Shown here one piece after another: positions 19,489 through 28,906 of a DNA stretch of 41,275 nt (the stretch's first letter is position 1; the number at the start of each line of letters is the position of its first letter). The DNA is from Methylococcales bacterium (GTDB lineage: Bacteria > Pseudomonadota > Gammaproteobacteria > Methylococcales > Methylomonadaceae). The translations under genes were made by a program, and so were the position numbers. The notes beneath the pieces were generated by a model. The model did no database searches, was not told the origin of the DNA, and was given only the letters and a program-made list of their open reading frames with translations. The stretch spans positions 1 to 41,275 of the forward strand of contig JAQTMV010000014.1 in assembly GCA_028714175.1 (NCBI GenBank). Direction: 5' to 3'.

Positions 19489-19787
19489 GAATTAGTGTTA
19501 CGCCGTCTTTAAATATTGGAACTTTGAATAATCCATCTGATTTGTTTCAATTAAAGGCCTTCATCCGTAAGACGAGAAGAAACAAAAAAATCATGGCTCT
19601 ATACGTAGATAATTATTTTGCCTGCATGCCTCATCTTCATCAAACCTTCACAATTCTTAAGTACACTGGATGTATTTATGAATAGGGGTAACTGTTCAAC
19701 TTATTGTCTTCTCTTTTTTACAATGAGGGATGGCAGGAAGTAAATAGTTACGAATAAATTTGCTTTGTATTACAGACTTGTCAGACG
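19489..19787. other. Intergenic region before the pyruvate-kinase-like gene
   Basis: About 300 AT-rich bases. I see no gene, terminator or Pho half-site pair. The promoter for the downstream plus-strand genes should lie here but I cannot place it. Confidence 0.4.
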
Positions 19788-21665
19788 GTGGCAACTACAA
19801 ATAGATTCAATCAAGACCCTTACGAAGAGGTCCTGAAACAAATTCTTGCAGAGGTCACTGAATTGCGCCAAAAAATTGAAATAAAAGCAAATCAACGCCT
19901 GCAAAAATACCAACGCAACTATCCAGGCGCTTTTACCAAAAGCGCCTGTAATCTTGCTTATTATCTTGCCATGCGGCAATTTGATCTGCGTCATCTACAG
20001 GACCGCCTGGCTCAGGCCGGTTTATCTTCTCTGGGTAGAGCTGAAGCATCGGTCTTGTCGACTTTCGATTCGTTGATAGATGTATTGAAACGAGCAACAG
20101 ACAAATACTATCAACCAGGTAAAAAAAACCCCAGCGACTACGGCTTCAATCGGGGCCAGCAACTGCTGCTGCAGCATACTATCGAATTATTCGGGCCCTT
20201 TCATGAACTCGGTAGTGCACATGTGATGGTAACCTTGCCTACCGAAGCCGCCTGGAATTACACGCTGGTAAATTCATTACTGGGAAAGGGCATGACCTGT
20301 GCTCGTATCAATTGTGCACACGATGATCCGGTTATCTGGCAGGGAATGATAACCAATGTCCGGCGCTCGGAAACCGAAATGGGCCGTTTCTGCCGTATTC
20401 TTATGGATCTTGCCGGGCACAAGATTCGTACCGGTTCCATTGCGCTGGGGCCCTCGATTCATCATATCCGTGTGCAAAAAGATCGCGCCGGTAAGGTCGT
20501 AGCGCCTGGATATCTGATTTTAACAAGCAACTCTGAAAGCCCGTCCGCCGATAGTTCATTATTCAGAGTATCCATCCCAAAGACGCTGCATAAGAAACTT
20601 GCGCCAGGACTTTACTTAGGGTTTATTACCACCCAGAACAAGCAGCGTTACTTGAAAGTAGAGAAAGCGCTTTCCGGCACGGATTGGCTGGTGAGTTGTG
20701 ACAAAACAGCTTACCTTGTTCCAGGTTGTACCTTAACGCTGACAACAGCTCATCAGACAGAAAAACCCAATTCAGCTGATCAATTTACTTTGGGTGGATT
20801 TACCGGCGAGCCTCTGGATATTCGCGTATTTAAAAACCAGCTGCTGTTGTTAACCCCCGGTAATATCGATGGTAAGCCTGCTGAATATGATGAGCAGGTA
20901 CTGATTCATCCGGCTCAAATTGGTTGTACGCTGTCATCGGCCATAGAAAAACTTGAAATAGGTCAACCGGTCTGGATTGATGATGGCAAACTGGGGGCAA
21001 TCGTTGAAGCCGTGACCGGGCAGGGTGCGTTATTGCGCATAACTGAGGCAAAAGCCAGTGGTGTCCGAATACAAAGTGACAAAGGGATCAATTTTCCGGG
21101 AGCCGATTTTAATTTGCCCCCACTCACTCAGAAAGATCTAATTGATTTGGACTTTGTTTGTGCGCATGCCGATTTGGTCGGTTTTTCATTTGCAGAAACG
21201 CTGGCAGGAATGGAGTATTTGATGTCCGAACTGGCAAAACGGAACGCATCAGAACTGCCCATTATTGCTAAAATCGAAACCAATCGTGCGGTAAAAAACC
21301 TTCCTGATATTATATTGGGAACTATCGGCAGACATAACCTCGGTATCATGATTGCCAGAGGTGATTTAGCCGTGGAATTAGGCAGCGTTAGACTTGCCGA
21401 AATCCAGGAAGAACTCCTGTGGTTATGTGAAGCGGCTCATGTCCCTGTCATCTGGGCAACCCAGGTACTTGAATCCATCGCTAAAAAAGGCACACGGTCC
21501 AGACCTGAATTTACCGATGCGGCAATGGCGGTCAGGGCGGAATGCGTCATGCTGAATAAAGGCCCCTATATACTCGATGCTATAGAAGCACTGGTGAACG
21601 TTATGATTCGCATGCGCGAACATCAAAGGAAGAAGTTCTCCCGCTTGAGGGCCTTGCACTGGTAA
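19788..21665 (+). CDS. Pyruvate-kinase-like protein with an N-terminal extension and an expanded B domain
   Basis: A 625-residue protein of the pyruvate kinase superfamily, starting at GTG (the only possible start after the upstream stop). Residues 1 to about 140 are helical and outside the family. The barrel then shows ARINCAHDDP and LMDLAGHKIRTG (about 205-215). About 170 extra residues lie between IRTG and the normal VWIDDG strand (about 393), so the B domain is enlarged. Later motifs are KGINFPGADFNLPPLTQKD, PIIAKIETNRAV (catalytic Lys), MIARGDLAVELG (metal Asp) and VIWATQVLES. The allosteric C-terminal domain is absent. Catalytic residues are mostly kept, so PEP/ATP phosphotransfer is plausible but the true substrate is uncertain. 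It lies 95 bases before ppk1. Confidence 0.85.
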   Translation: MATTNRFNQDPYEEVLKQILAEVTELRQKIEIKANQRLQKYQRNYPGAFTKSACNLAYYLAMRQFDLRHLQDRLAQAGLSSLGRAEASVLSTFDSLIDVLKRATDKYYQPGKKNPSDYGFNRGQQLLLQHTIELFGPFHELGSAHVMVTLPTEAAWNYTLVNSLLGKGMTCARINCAHDDPVIWQGMITNVRRSETEMGRFCRILMDLAGHKIRTGSIALGPSIHHIRVQKDRAGKVVAPGYLILTSNSESPSADSSLFRVSIPKTLHKKLAPGLYLGFITTQNKQRYLKVEKALSGTDWLVSCDKTAYLVPGCTLTLTTAHQTEKPNSADQFTLGGFTGEPLDIRVFKNQLLLLTPGNIDGKPAEYDEQVLIHPAQIGCTLSSAIEKLEIGQPVWIDDGKLGAIVEAVTGQGALLRITEAKASGVRIQSDKGINFPGADFNLPPLTQKDLIDLDFVCAHADLVGFSFAETLAGMEYLMSELAKRNASELPIIAKIETNRAVKNLPDIILGTIGRHNLGIMIARGDLAVELGSVRLAEIQEELLWLCEAAHVPVIWATQVLESIAKKGTRSRPEFTDAAMAVRAECVMLNKGPYILDAIEALVNVMIRMREHQRKKFSRLRALHW

Positions 21666-21760
21666 TCCCCTGTAATCTGCTTGTCGCCGGAGTGAATTGG
21701 GTTTTTAGAATTAACAACGCTTAAAAATTCCATTCAAATAAACGGAAATAACTATCAAAC

Positions 21761-23932
21761 ATGACCATACAAAAAAAACAAACATTAATCGCTGCGCCTG
21801 AATCCCGGCGTTTTGATCTTACAGCACCCGAATGGTATCTCAATCGCGAATTAACCTGGCTGGAATTTAACAAACGGGTTTTATGGGAGGCCGAAGATGA
21901 GCGTACTCCATTATTGGAGCGGGTTAAGTTTATTGCCATTGTCAGCTCCAATCTGGATGAATTTTTTATGAAACGGATAGGTGGACTTAAACAACAGGTC
22001 GGTGCGGGGATCCGCGAATTAAGTATAGACGGGCGCAGTCCGCAGCAACAAATTACCGAATGTTATGCTGTTGTGCGTGAGCTTGAAGCCAAAAAACAAA
22101 GACTATTGATGCAAATTATTGACCTGCTTCTGCAACAGGATATTCGCATTTTACCTTATCTTGAGCTTTCTAAAGATCAGCAACAAACAATGCGTGAACA
22201 CTATATTCAAAACATTTTTCCTCTGGTAACGCCACAGGCGATTGATCCGGCGCATCCTTTCCCCTTTATCTCCAATCTGTCACTGAATTTACTGACCGGT
22301 GTTTGTTGTGCTGAAACCGATGATATGACTCTGGTGCGCATTAAAGTACCGGTCAGTTCCAGCGTGCCACGCTTTATCCAGGTAGGTGGTGGGCAACTTT
22401 ATGTGGCTCTGGGGGATTTGATTGCGAATAATCTTGATTTGCTCTTTCCCGGCATGAAGATAGCGTTCTGCGATCTGTTTCGGGTGACGCGTAATGCTAT
22501 AACTGAACAGGATGAAGAGCAGGCCGATGACCTCTTGCAAATGATCGAATCAGAATTGCGCGAGCGCAAATTTGCTCCGGTCGTTCGTCTCGAAGTTGCC
22601 GCAACGATGGGAAAATTGCAAAGCGGTAGGCTGGCGGCAGAACTGGGACTTAATGAAGAGCAGGATGTTTTTGTAGTTGATCAACGCATGGCAATGACGG
22701 ATCTGTTTCAGATTGCCGGTATTGCCAGACCGGATTTGCTCGATCCGCCTCACCATCCCTGTGATCACCCAAAACTGGCTGGGGTTCCGAATATTTTCCA
22801 CGCGATTCGCGAACAAGGTTCTATTTTGTTGCATCACCCCTATGAATCATTTGTCACCACCGTCGAGCGGTTTGTTAAAGAAGCCAGCCGGGACCCGAAT
22901 GTGCAAGCGATTAAAATGACGCTATATCGCACCTCGGCGGGTACCAAGATAGTTCAGTACCTGATTGATGCAGCGTTAAATGGGAAACAGGTTGCGGTCG
23001 TCGTTGAGTTGAAAGCCCGTTTTGATGAATCAGCCAATATTAAATGGGCACATCGCATGGAGAGCGCCGGCATTCATGTGACTTACGGTGTGGTTGGATT
23101 AAAAACCCACAGCAAAGTGATTTACGTCGTCAGGCAGGATTATAACGGCTTGCGCCGTTATGCGCATATCGGCACGGGTAATTATCATGCCGGAACTGCG
23201 CGGCTTTATACCGATCTGGGCATTCTGACTTGCGATAAAAAAATAGGTGAAGAATTAACCGAATTGTTCAATTATCTGACTACAGGCCTTGTACCCAAAC
23301 GTAACTATCAAAATTTACTCATTGCGCCCAATAAGTTGAAGTCAAAACTCCTGGAAAAAATCGACCGTGAAATCAGTCAGCATACTGCAAATTCGCCCGG
23401 TTTAATCCAGTTTAAAATGAATGCCCTGGAAGATGTAGACATTACTGCAGCACTTTATCGAGCGGCTCAGGCTGGGGTAAAGATTGATCTGATTATTCGT
23501 GATACCTGCCGGTTAAGGCCAGGCATTGCCGGATTATCTGATAACGTGCGCGTTATCAGTATCGTTGGACGTTTTTTAGAACATTCCCGCATATTCTATT
23601 TTCAAAATGGTGGGGAAGAAGAGTACTTTATTGGCTCGGCCGATTGTATGAAACGTAATCTGGAGAGTCGTGTAGAAGTAGTCACCCCGGTGCGAAAACC
23701 CGAACTAAAGGCAGTGTTGCGGCAACTATTAAATGTACAACTGACCAACCAGCGCAGTGTTTGGGAAATGCAGGCTGACGGTCAATATATTCAGCTGCAG
23801 CCTAAAGATAAACAGTTGGGAGTTCAGGAAACGTTGATTAAATTAGCAAATAATCGTTTTGATGAAGCAAAAACCAGCAAATCCCATATAAAAGCTAAAA
23901 AGAAAGCTGGCGTTAACAGAAATACCGACTGA
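21761..23932 (+). CDS. ppk1: Polyphosphate kinase 1
   Basis: Makes polyphosphate from ATP and degrades it in reverse. The 723-residue protein has the four PPK1 domains: an N-terminal helical domain (YLNRELTWLEFNKRVLWEAED), a head domain, and two phospholipase-D-like catalytic domains. The first catalytic His is in YAHIGTGNYHAGTARLYTD (near residue 467), and the second in RFLEHSRIFYFQNGGEEEYF (near residue 605). VQAIKMTLYRTSAGTKIV and the ESRVEVVTPV strand are also typical. It sits between the pyruvate-kinase-like gene and glycogen phosphorylase, all plus-strand. No clear Pho box precedes it in the 95-base gap. Confidence 0.97.
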   Translation: MTIQKKQTLIAAPESRRFDLTAPEWYLNRELTWLEFNKRVLWEAEDERTPLLERVKFIAIVSSNLDEFFMKRIGGLKQQVGAGIRELSIDGRSPQQQITECYAVVRELEAKKQRLLMQIIDLLLQQDIRILPYLELSKDQQQTMREHYIQNIFPLVTPQAIDPAHPFPFISNLSLNLLTGVCCAETDDMTLVRIKVPVSSSVPRFIQVGGGQLYVALGDLIANNLDLLFPGMKIAFCDLFRVTRNAITEQDEEQADDLLQMIESELRERKFAPVVRLEVAATMGKLQSGRLAAELGLNEEQDVFVVDQRMAMTDLFQIAGIARPDLLDPPHHPCDHPKLAGVPNIFHAIREQGSILLHHPYESFVTTVERFVKEASRDPNVQAIKMTLYRTSAGTKIVQYLIDAALNGKQVAVVVELKARFDESANIKWAHRMESAGIHVTYGVVGLKTHSKVIYVVRQDYNGLRRYAHIGTGNYHAGTARLYTDLGILTCDKKIGEELTELFNYLTTGLVPKRNYQNLLIAPNKLKSKLLEKIDREISQHTANSPGLIQFKMNALEDVDITAALYRAAQAGVKIDLIIRDTCRLRPGIAGLSDNVRVISIVGRFLEHSRIFYFQNGGEEEYFIGSADCMKRNLESRVEVVTPVRKPELKAVLRQLLNVQLTNQRSVWEMQADGQYIQLQPKDKQLGVQETLIKLANNRFDEAKTSKSHIKAKKKAGVNRNTD

Positions 23933-23998
23933 AACAATTCGCAGTGTTTACAACGCAAGCCCTTCAAGTAATAAATTAACTATCTTTCAGGATTAGAT

Positions 23999-26509
23999 AT
24001 GCCCACCAACAAATTTGTTATTAGCAAGCCCAAATCATCAATCACTCAAATCTCCGACCAGGGACTGACAAAGGACGATTTTATTGATGATTTCAAACAA
24101 TACTATGTCCATTTGCTGGGCAGGGATGAAAACTGCCGATTGCCTTATTATGCGGGCGAAGCCTTATCGATGGCGATTCGTGACCGCTTGATGGAGCGCT
24201 GGAAGACCACTCACCAAACCTATAAAAACAATGACTGCAGACGGGGTTATTATTTGTCCATGGAGTTTCTTATGGGACGCGCTTTAAGCAATGCCATGCT
24301 AAATCTGGGTGTAACCGATACTGTTACTCAGGCTATGTATGATCTCGGCATTGAAATTGAAGAGTTGATCAGCAGCGAGCAGGATGCAGGACTGGGTAAT
24401 GGCGGCCTGGGTCGTCTCGCAGCTTGCTTTATAGACAGTTGTGCTACCTTGCAACTGCCGGTTATAGGTTATGGTTTACGTTATGAATATGGCATGTTCA
24501 CCCAGACTATTATTAATGGTGAACAGGTTGAAAAACCTGATCATTGGTTACGTCATGGCAACGTCTGGGAAATTGAGCGGCTGGAATATTCGCATGGCAT
24601 TAAATTTGGCGGTCGCACTGAAATTCAAACCGATGAAAATGGCGAGCAACGGTATTGCTGGATAGACACCAGCAATGTTCTGGCTGTGCCTTTTGATACG
24701 CCGATACCCGGCTATCAGAATGGCACTGTTAATTCACTGCGGCTCTGGAAGGCGGTGGCTACCGAAGAGTTTAATCTGGATGAGTTTAATGCCGGCGATT
24801 ATGCAGAAGCAGTCGCGGCAAAAATTGCCGCTGAAAATATCACCATGGTGCTGTATCCCAATGATGCCAATGAAAATGGTAAGGAACTGAGATTACGGCA
24901 ACAATATTTTCTGGCTTCCGCCAGTTTGCAGGATGTTATTGCCCACTGGACAGGCAAGCACGGGAATGATTTCAGCCGCTTTGTTGAAAAACGCTGTTTC
25001 CAGTTAAACGACACCCATCCGAGTATTGCCATTGCCGAACTTATGCGCCTGCTGATGGATATTCAGGGTTTAACCTGGGATGAAGCATGGACCATAACGA
25101 AAAATACAATGGCCTATACTAACCACACCTTATTGCCCGAAGCGCTGGAAAAATGGCCCGTTAAATTGATGCAAGGGTTGTTGCCACGACTCATGGACAT
25201 TATTTTTGAAATTAATGCCCATTTTATGGCTGAAGTTTCCATGCACTGGCCCGGCGATAGCGATCGCTTACGCAGAATGTCCATCATAGAGGAGGGTGAT
25301 GAGCAACAGGTAAGAATGGCCTATCTAGCCATAGTAGGCAGTTTTTCCGTGAACGGGGTTGCCCGGTTGCATTCCCGGTTATTACAACAGGGCTTGTTCA
25401 GTGATTTTTATGCCTTATGGCCGCATAAATTTAACAATAAAACCAATGGCGTAACCCCGCGGCGCTGGTTAGCCGCCTGTAATCCCGAGCTGGCAAGTCT
25501 GATAACAGAAACGATAGGCGACCGGTGGGTCACTGATTTAGCGCAGCTAAAAAAACTGGAACCCTATGCTGAAGATGCTCAATTCAGGCAACGCTGGCAT
25601 GCTATCAAACAGGCAGCAAAACAGCGACTGATTGACTATAAAAAACGCAAACTCGACACGGAACTCCATTTGAGTGCTAATGCCTTGTTTGATGTGCAGA
25701 TTAAACGTATTCATGAATACAAGCGGCAACTGTTAAATGTATTGCATGTTATTCATCTATATAATTGCATTAAAAAAGGTGACACCGATAACTGGGTAGC
25801 AAGATGCGTATTAATCGGCGGCAAAGCGGCTCCCGGATATCGGATGGCAAAAAAAACCATCAAACTGATCAATAATGTTGCCCGGGTTATTAATTCAGAC
25901 GCTGACACTGATAATAAATTAGCCTTGCTGTTTTTGCCGGACTATCGCGTTTCAGCGATGGAAAAAATATGTCCGGGCGCTGACTTATCCGAACAAATAT
26001 CCACTGCCGGCAAGGAAGCTTCGGGTACAGGCAACATGAAACTGATGATGAACGGCGCCATCACTATTGGCACACTGGATGGCGCCAACATAGAAATTCG
26101 TGAAGAAGTGGGGGATGAAAACTTTTTTCTGTTTGGTTTGACGGAAGATCAAATTGCAGCAACGCGCGATCATTATGACCCTGTTGCTATTATCGGCCAG
26201 GACGAAGACTTGCAGCAAGTTATGCATCTTCTGGAGTCAGGTCATTTTAATCAATTTGAACCAGGAATATTTGATGATTTAATCAATTCCATAAAAAGTT
26301 CACATGACCCCTGGATGACAATTGCCGATTTTCGCAGTTATATTGATGCCCAAAAGTGTGTTGAAGATGCCTATCGAGATAAAGATCATTGGACTAAAAT
26401 GAGCATTTTGAATTGTGCGAACAGTGGCAAATTTTCTACCGACAGAACCATTAGCGAATACAATCGGGATATCTGGAAATTAAAACCGCAACCGGTAAAG
26501 CATAAATAA
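23999..26509 (+). CDS. glgP: Glycogen/starch/alpha-glucan phosphorylase
   Basis: Phosphorolyses glycogen to glucose 1-phosphate using pyridoxal phosphate as cofactor. It is 836 residues, the usual family length. It shows LGNGGLGRLAACFIDS, VLAVPFDTPIPGY, NDTHPSIAIAELMR, NGVTPRRWLAACNP and the cofactor-lysine segment EASGTGNMKLMMNGAITI, with DGANIEI after it. It is downstream of ppk1 with a 66-base gap and faces phoD tail to tail. It consumes phosphate and generates sugar phosphate for Pgm, linking carbon reserves to phosphate status. Confidence 0.97.
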   Translation: MPTNKFVISKPKSSITQISDQGLTKDDFIDDFKQYYVHLLGRDENCRLPYYAGEALSMAIRDRLMERWKTTHQTYKNNDCRRGYYLSMEFLMGRALSNAMLNLGVTDTVTQAMYDLGIEIEELISSEQDAGLGNGGLGRLAACFIDSCATLQLPVIGYGLRYEYGMFTQTIINGEQVEKPDHWLRHGNVWEIERLEYSHGIKFGGRTEIQTDENGEQRYCWIDTSNVLAVPFDTPIPGYQNGTVNSLRLWKAVATEEFNLDEFNAGDYAEAVAAKIAAENITMVLYPNDANENGKELRLRQQYFLASASLQDVIAHWTGKHGNDFSRFVEKRCFQLNDTHPSIAIAELMRLLMDIQGLTWDEAWTITKNTMAYTNHTLLPEALEKWPVKLMQGLLPRLMDIIFEINAHFMAEVSMHWPGDSDRLRRMSIIEEGDEQQVRMAYLAIVGSFSVNGVARLHSRLLQQGLFSDFYALWPHKFNNKTNGVTPRRWLAACNPELASLITETIGDRWVTDLAQLKKLEPYAEDAQFRQRWHAIKQAAKQRLIDYKKRKLDTELHLSANALFDVQIKRIHEYKRQLLNVLHVIHLYNCIKKGDTDNWVARCVLIGGKAAPGYRMAKKTIKLINNVARVINSDADTDNKLALLFLPDYRVSAMEKICPGADLSEQISTAGKEASGTGNMKLMMNGAITIGTLDGANIEIREEVGDENFFLFGLTEDQIAATRDHYDPVAIIGQDEDLQQVMHLLESGHFNQFEPGIFDDLINSIKSSHDPWMTIADFRSYIDAQKCVEDAYRDKDHWTKMSILNCANSGKFSTDRTISEYNRDIWKLKPQPVKHK

Positions 26510-26546
26510 TGCCTGTATTGTACCTGTAGTTATAGAGTCGACAGCC

Positions 26547-28148
26547 TTAGGCTATTGAAGAATAAATTTCCTGAGTAAACAGGGTGTCGCCGTCGATGTC
26601 TTTCAATGAGACTGTCATTGTCAGGCTAACGTCGTCAATATCGACTTGACCAAAGAACTGGAGTCCTGACAAGGGTGACAGATTCGGGCTGGGCGATGCT
26701 TTTTGAAATATCAATTGTGGCCCAAAAGTATTATCAAGCTGATGGGGGGCGAAACTGCCGGCATTTAAAGGTCCGGAAACAAACTCCCAGAACGGATCGA
26801 AATTTTTAAACTCGGCTTCGTCTGGGTCATAATAATGCGCGGCGCAGTAATGGACATCGGCGGTAAACCAAACCATATTCGCTATTTCCTCTTGTTTAAC
26901 GAAGGCAAGTAACTCTGCGATTTCAAACTCTCGCCCTAAAACAGGGCCATCCCCGTTAGCAAGGTTTTCAAATCGAGGCCGGTTCTGTTGATCGAAGCCG
27001 TCACCCGACTGTAAACCAATAGGCATATCCGCGGCAATCACTTTCCATACAGCTTTCGAGTTTTTTAAACCGGCTTTCAGCCAATTCAATTGCTCACGTC
27101 CAAAATAGTCAGAATCGGCGTCGGGCTGCTCCTGGCGATTATAATTGTTTGACCCGCGATAGGAGCGCATATCCAGAACAAATAGTTCCAGTAGTGGGCC
27201 ATACCGTAATTTGCGATAAATACGTTGGCTTTCGTTTGCCTGGTAATAACGGATAGGCGCATATTCCAATGCCGCAATCGTCCCTAGTGACACAAGTTCG
27301 GCTATATTTTTTTCAGTATAGCGGGCATCGCCTTCCAACTCTTTCGAGGGTGACCAATTATTGGTGACCTCGTGATCGTCCCATAGCCAGATTGTTGGAA
27401 CTTCCGCATTAAAGCGACGCAAATTATGATCCAGCAAATTATATTTATAGCGACCGCGAAATTCATCCAGAGTCTCGGCAACCTTGGCGACCTCAGGGGT
27501 TACGATGTTGCGCCAGACTTCACCCGTTTCATGAACTATCTGGGACTCCTGAATAGGACAATCGGCATAAATACTGTCGCCGCAATGGATAAAAAAATCG
27601 GGATCGGTTAAACGCATCGTTTCATAGATTCTCATCCCGCCGATATCCGGATTAATTCCCCATCCTTGACCGCAGGTATCTCCTGACCAGAGAAATCGGA
27701 TATTTTTCGCACGGTCCGGAGCTGTACGAAAACGACCGGAACTTGCCTTGCTCAATGCCTTGTGATTATTTAGATCCTGGAATATGACCCGGACAAAAAT
27801 ATCCTGGCCGGGAGGCAATCCGGTCAAATCGATGCGGGCGGTATAGTCGGTATTTTCAAAGGCAAAGGGGCCTTGTATTACTTTTGATTCTTTAAAGTCA
27901 GGATTCAAACTATATTCGACAATCATTCTGCCGGGGCGGTCGGCTCGGCTCCAGACAATAGCCCGATCTGAAAGCACGTCGCCAAATTGAATCCCCTGTG
28001 TCAACTGGGGCAGCTCTGATAGTGCCGTAGTATTCAAAGATGCAGCAATGCTGCTTAACCAGGAGCCTGAAGTAACAGCGCCGGCACTCAATGCGAAACC
28101 TGCAGTCTTGATGAAAGTCCGTCGGGATTTTTGATATTCATTCAACAT
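26547..28148 (-). CDS. phoD: PhoD-type alkaline phosphatase, Tat-exported
   Basis: A phosphodiesterase/phosphomonoesterase that releases phosphate from organic esters outside the cytoplasm. The N-terminus carries a Tat signal SRRTFIKTAGFALSAGAVTSG. PhoD-family metal-site motifs follow: FLWSGDTCGQGWGIN, FFIHCGDSIYADCP, TIWLWDDHEVTNNW and VWFTADVHYCAAHYY. Together these supply the Asp, Asn and His ligands of the Fe/Ca centre. It is 533 residues, with the last 35 forming a beta-rich tail. Upstream is a Pho box (15/18) with a -10 at the expected distance, so it should be a Pho regulon member. It is convergent with glgP. Confidence 0.96.
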   Translation of the reverse strand: MLNEYQKSRRTFIKTAGFALSAGAVTSGSWLSSIAASLNTTALSELPQLTQGIQFGDVLSDRAIVWSRADRPGRMIVEYSLNPDFKESKVIQGPFAFENTDYTARIDLTGLPPGQDIFVRVIFQDLNNHKALSKASSGRFRTAPDRAKNIRFLWSGDTCGQGWGINPDIGGMRIYETMRLTDPDFFIHCGDSIYADCPIQESQIVHETGEVWRNIVTPEVAKVAETLDEFRGRYKYNLLDHNLRRFNAEVPTIWLWDDHEVTNNWSPSKELEGDARYTEKNIAELVSLGTIAALEYAPIRYYQANESQRIYRKLRYGPLLELFVLDMRSYRGSNNYNRQEQPDADSDYFGREQLNWLKAGLKNSKAVWKVIAADMPIGLQSGDGFDQQNRPRFENLANGDGPVLGREFEIAELLAFVKQEEIANMVWFTADVHYCAAHYYDPDEAEFKNFDPFWEFVSGPLNAGSFAPHQLDNTFGPQLIFQKASPSPNLSPLSGLQFFGQVDIDDVSLTMTVSLKDIDGDTLFTQEIYSSIA

Positions 28149-28197
28149 AATAACAGCCTCTGAATCTGCAAATCAGGCTGTATTATTGAGGTACGTT

Positions 28198-28215
28198 ATG
28201 ACAGGTTAATGACGG
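28198..28215 (-). promoter_or_regulatory. Pho box for phoD
   Basis: On the minus strand CCGTCATTAACCTGTCAT matches the PhoB box at 15 of 18 positions. Ten bases further on is AATAAT, a good -10. The start codon follows about 49 bases after the box. Confidence 0.85.
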
Positions 28216-28396
28216 TGTAAATAAAATCGGGAAGAATTTGGAATTGCGCGCAAACCACTACTGAAGTACGTGGCTTGAACGTGGATCATAGAGCCTATCC
28301 AATATAAAGGTCGTGAATTTCCCATTTATTGCATTACTCCAGGTTGAACTCTTCCCGATATTCCGGATCATAAGAAATGTTATGAGCTTCTGCTGT

Positions 28397-28425
28397 TTGA
28401 CAATTGCTAAACAGCATGCTAAATT
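28397..28425 (+). promoter_or_regulatory. Sigma-70 promoter for the 117-residue protein, with an overlapping operator-like palindrome
   Basis: TTGACA, 17 bases, then TAAATT: a strong consensus promoter. A 7-bp inverted repeat, GCTGTTT and AAACAGC (28392-28415, 10-base spacer), overlaps the -35 and the spacer, a natural place for a repressor to bind. Confidence 0.65.
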
Positions 28426-28518
28426 TTTTTTTGGTCCTGGGGATAAAAGCTTTGAAAAGTTTCCACCCCAGATAGTTCAATGTCCGGCTTTTTACCGGAA
28501 AATCCTGGAGTGTTAATT

Positions 28519-28872
28519 ATGAAAGTTATTGCCGACAAAGCAGTTGAAGAAGCGACGGTTGAAAACGTAACAGAACCTGTTAAGAAATCCAAAATCGCGT
28601 TAATTGGAATCAAAAAAGGAGCCACTGCGGCCAGGCAAGCCGTTACTAAAATTGCTTCTGCACCATCGAGATTGTTTGATAGTGGGTTATATGGTGCCTG
28701 TTACGGAATATCCTATGGGGCCGTTTTTACTTCTTTAGCGATCGTAAAAATGTTGCCTGCCAATAGTCTCGTGACGAAAGGTTTCCATGATGGAGCCAAG
28801 GTCGCGCGTAAAGACTTTAAAACTCGTCAGGAAAAGCACTTAGTGACCAAAGACTCAAAAGTGGTCAACTAA
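28519..28872 (+). CDS. Small basic protein with a central hydrophobic segment
   Basis: A 117-residue hypothetical protein. I chose the ATG at 28519, with GGAG 9 bases upstream; an earlier frame start at 28480 lacks a site. The N-terminus is Lys/Ala-rich and helical (KKSKIALIGIKKGATAARQAVTK), the middle holds SGLYGACYGISYGAVFTSLA followed by IVKMLP, a probable membrane or membrane-surface helix, and the C-terminus is charged (KVARKDFKTRQEKHLVTKD). I do not recognise the family. Its shape resembles small granule- or membrane-coating proteins. It is monocistronic, with a strong promoter, and sits between phoD and the GTPase pair. Confidence 0.7.
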   Translation: MKVIADKAVEEATVENVTEPVKKSKIALIGIKKGATAARQAVTKIASAPSRLFDSGLYGACYGISYGAVFTSLAIVKMLPANSLVTKGFHDGAKVARKDFKTRQEKHLVTKDSKVVN

Positions 28873-28906
28873 AACGTTTTAAATTAAAACTCTTTTTTCT
28901 TAAGAG

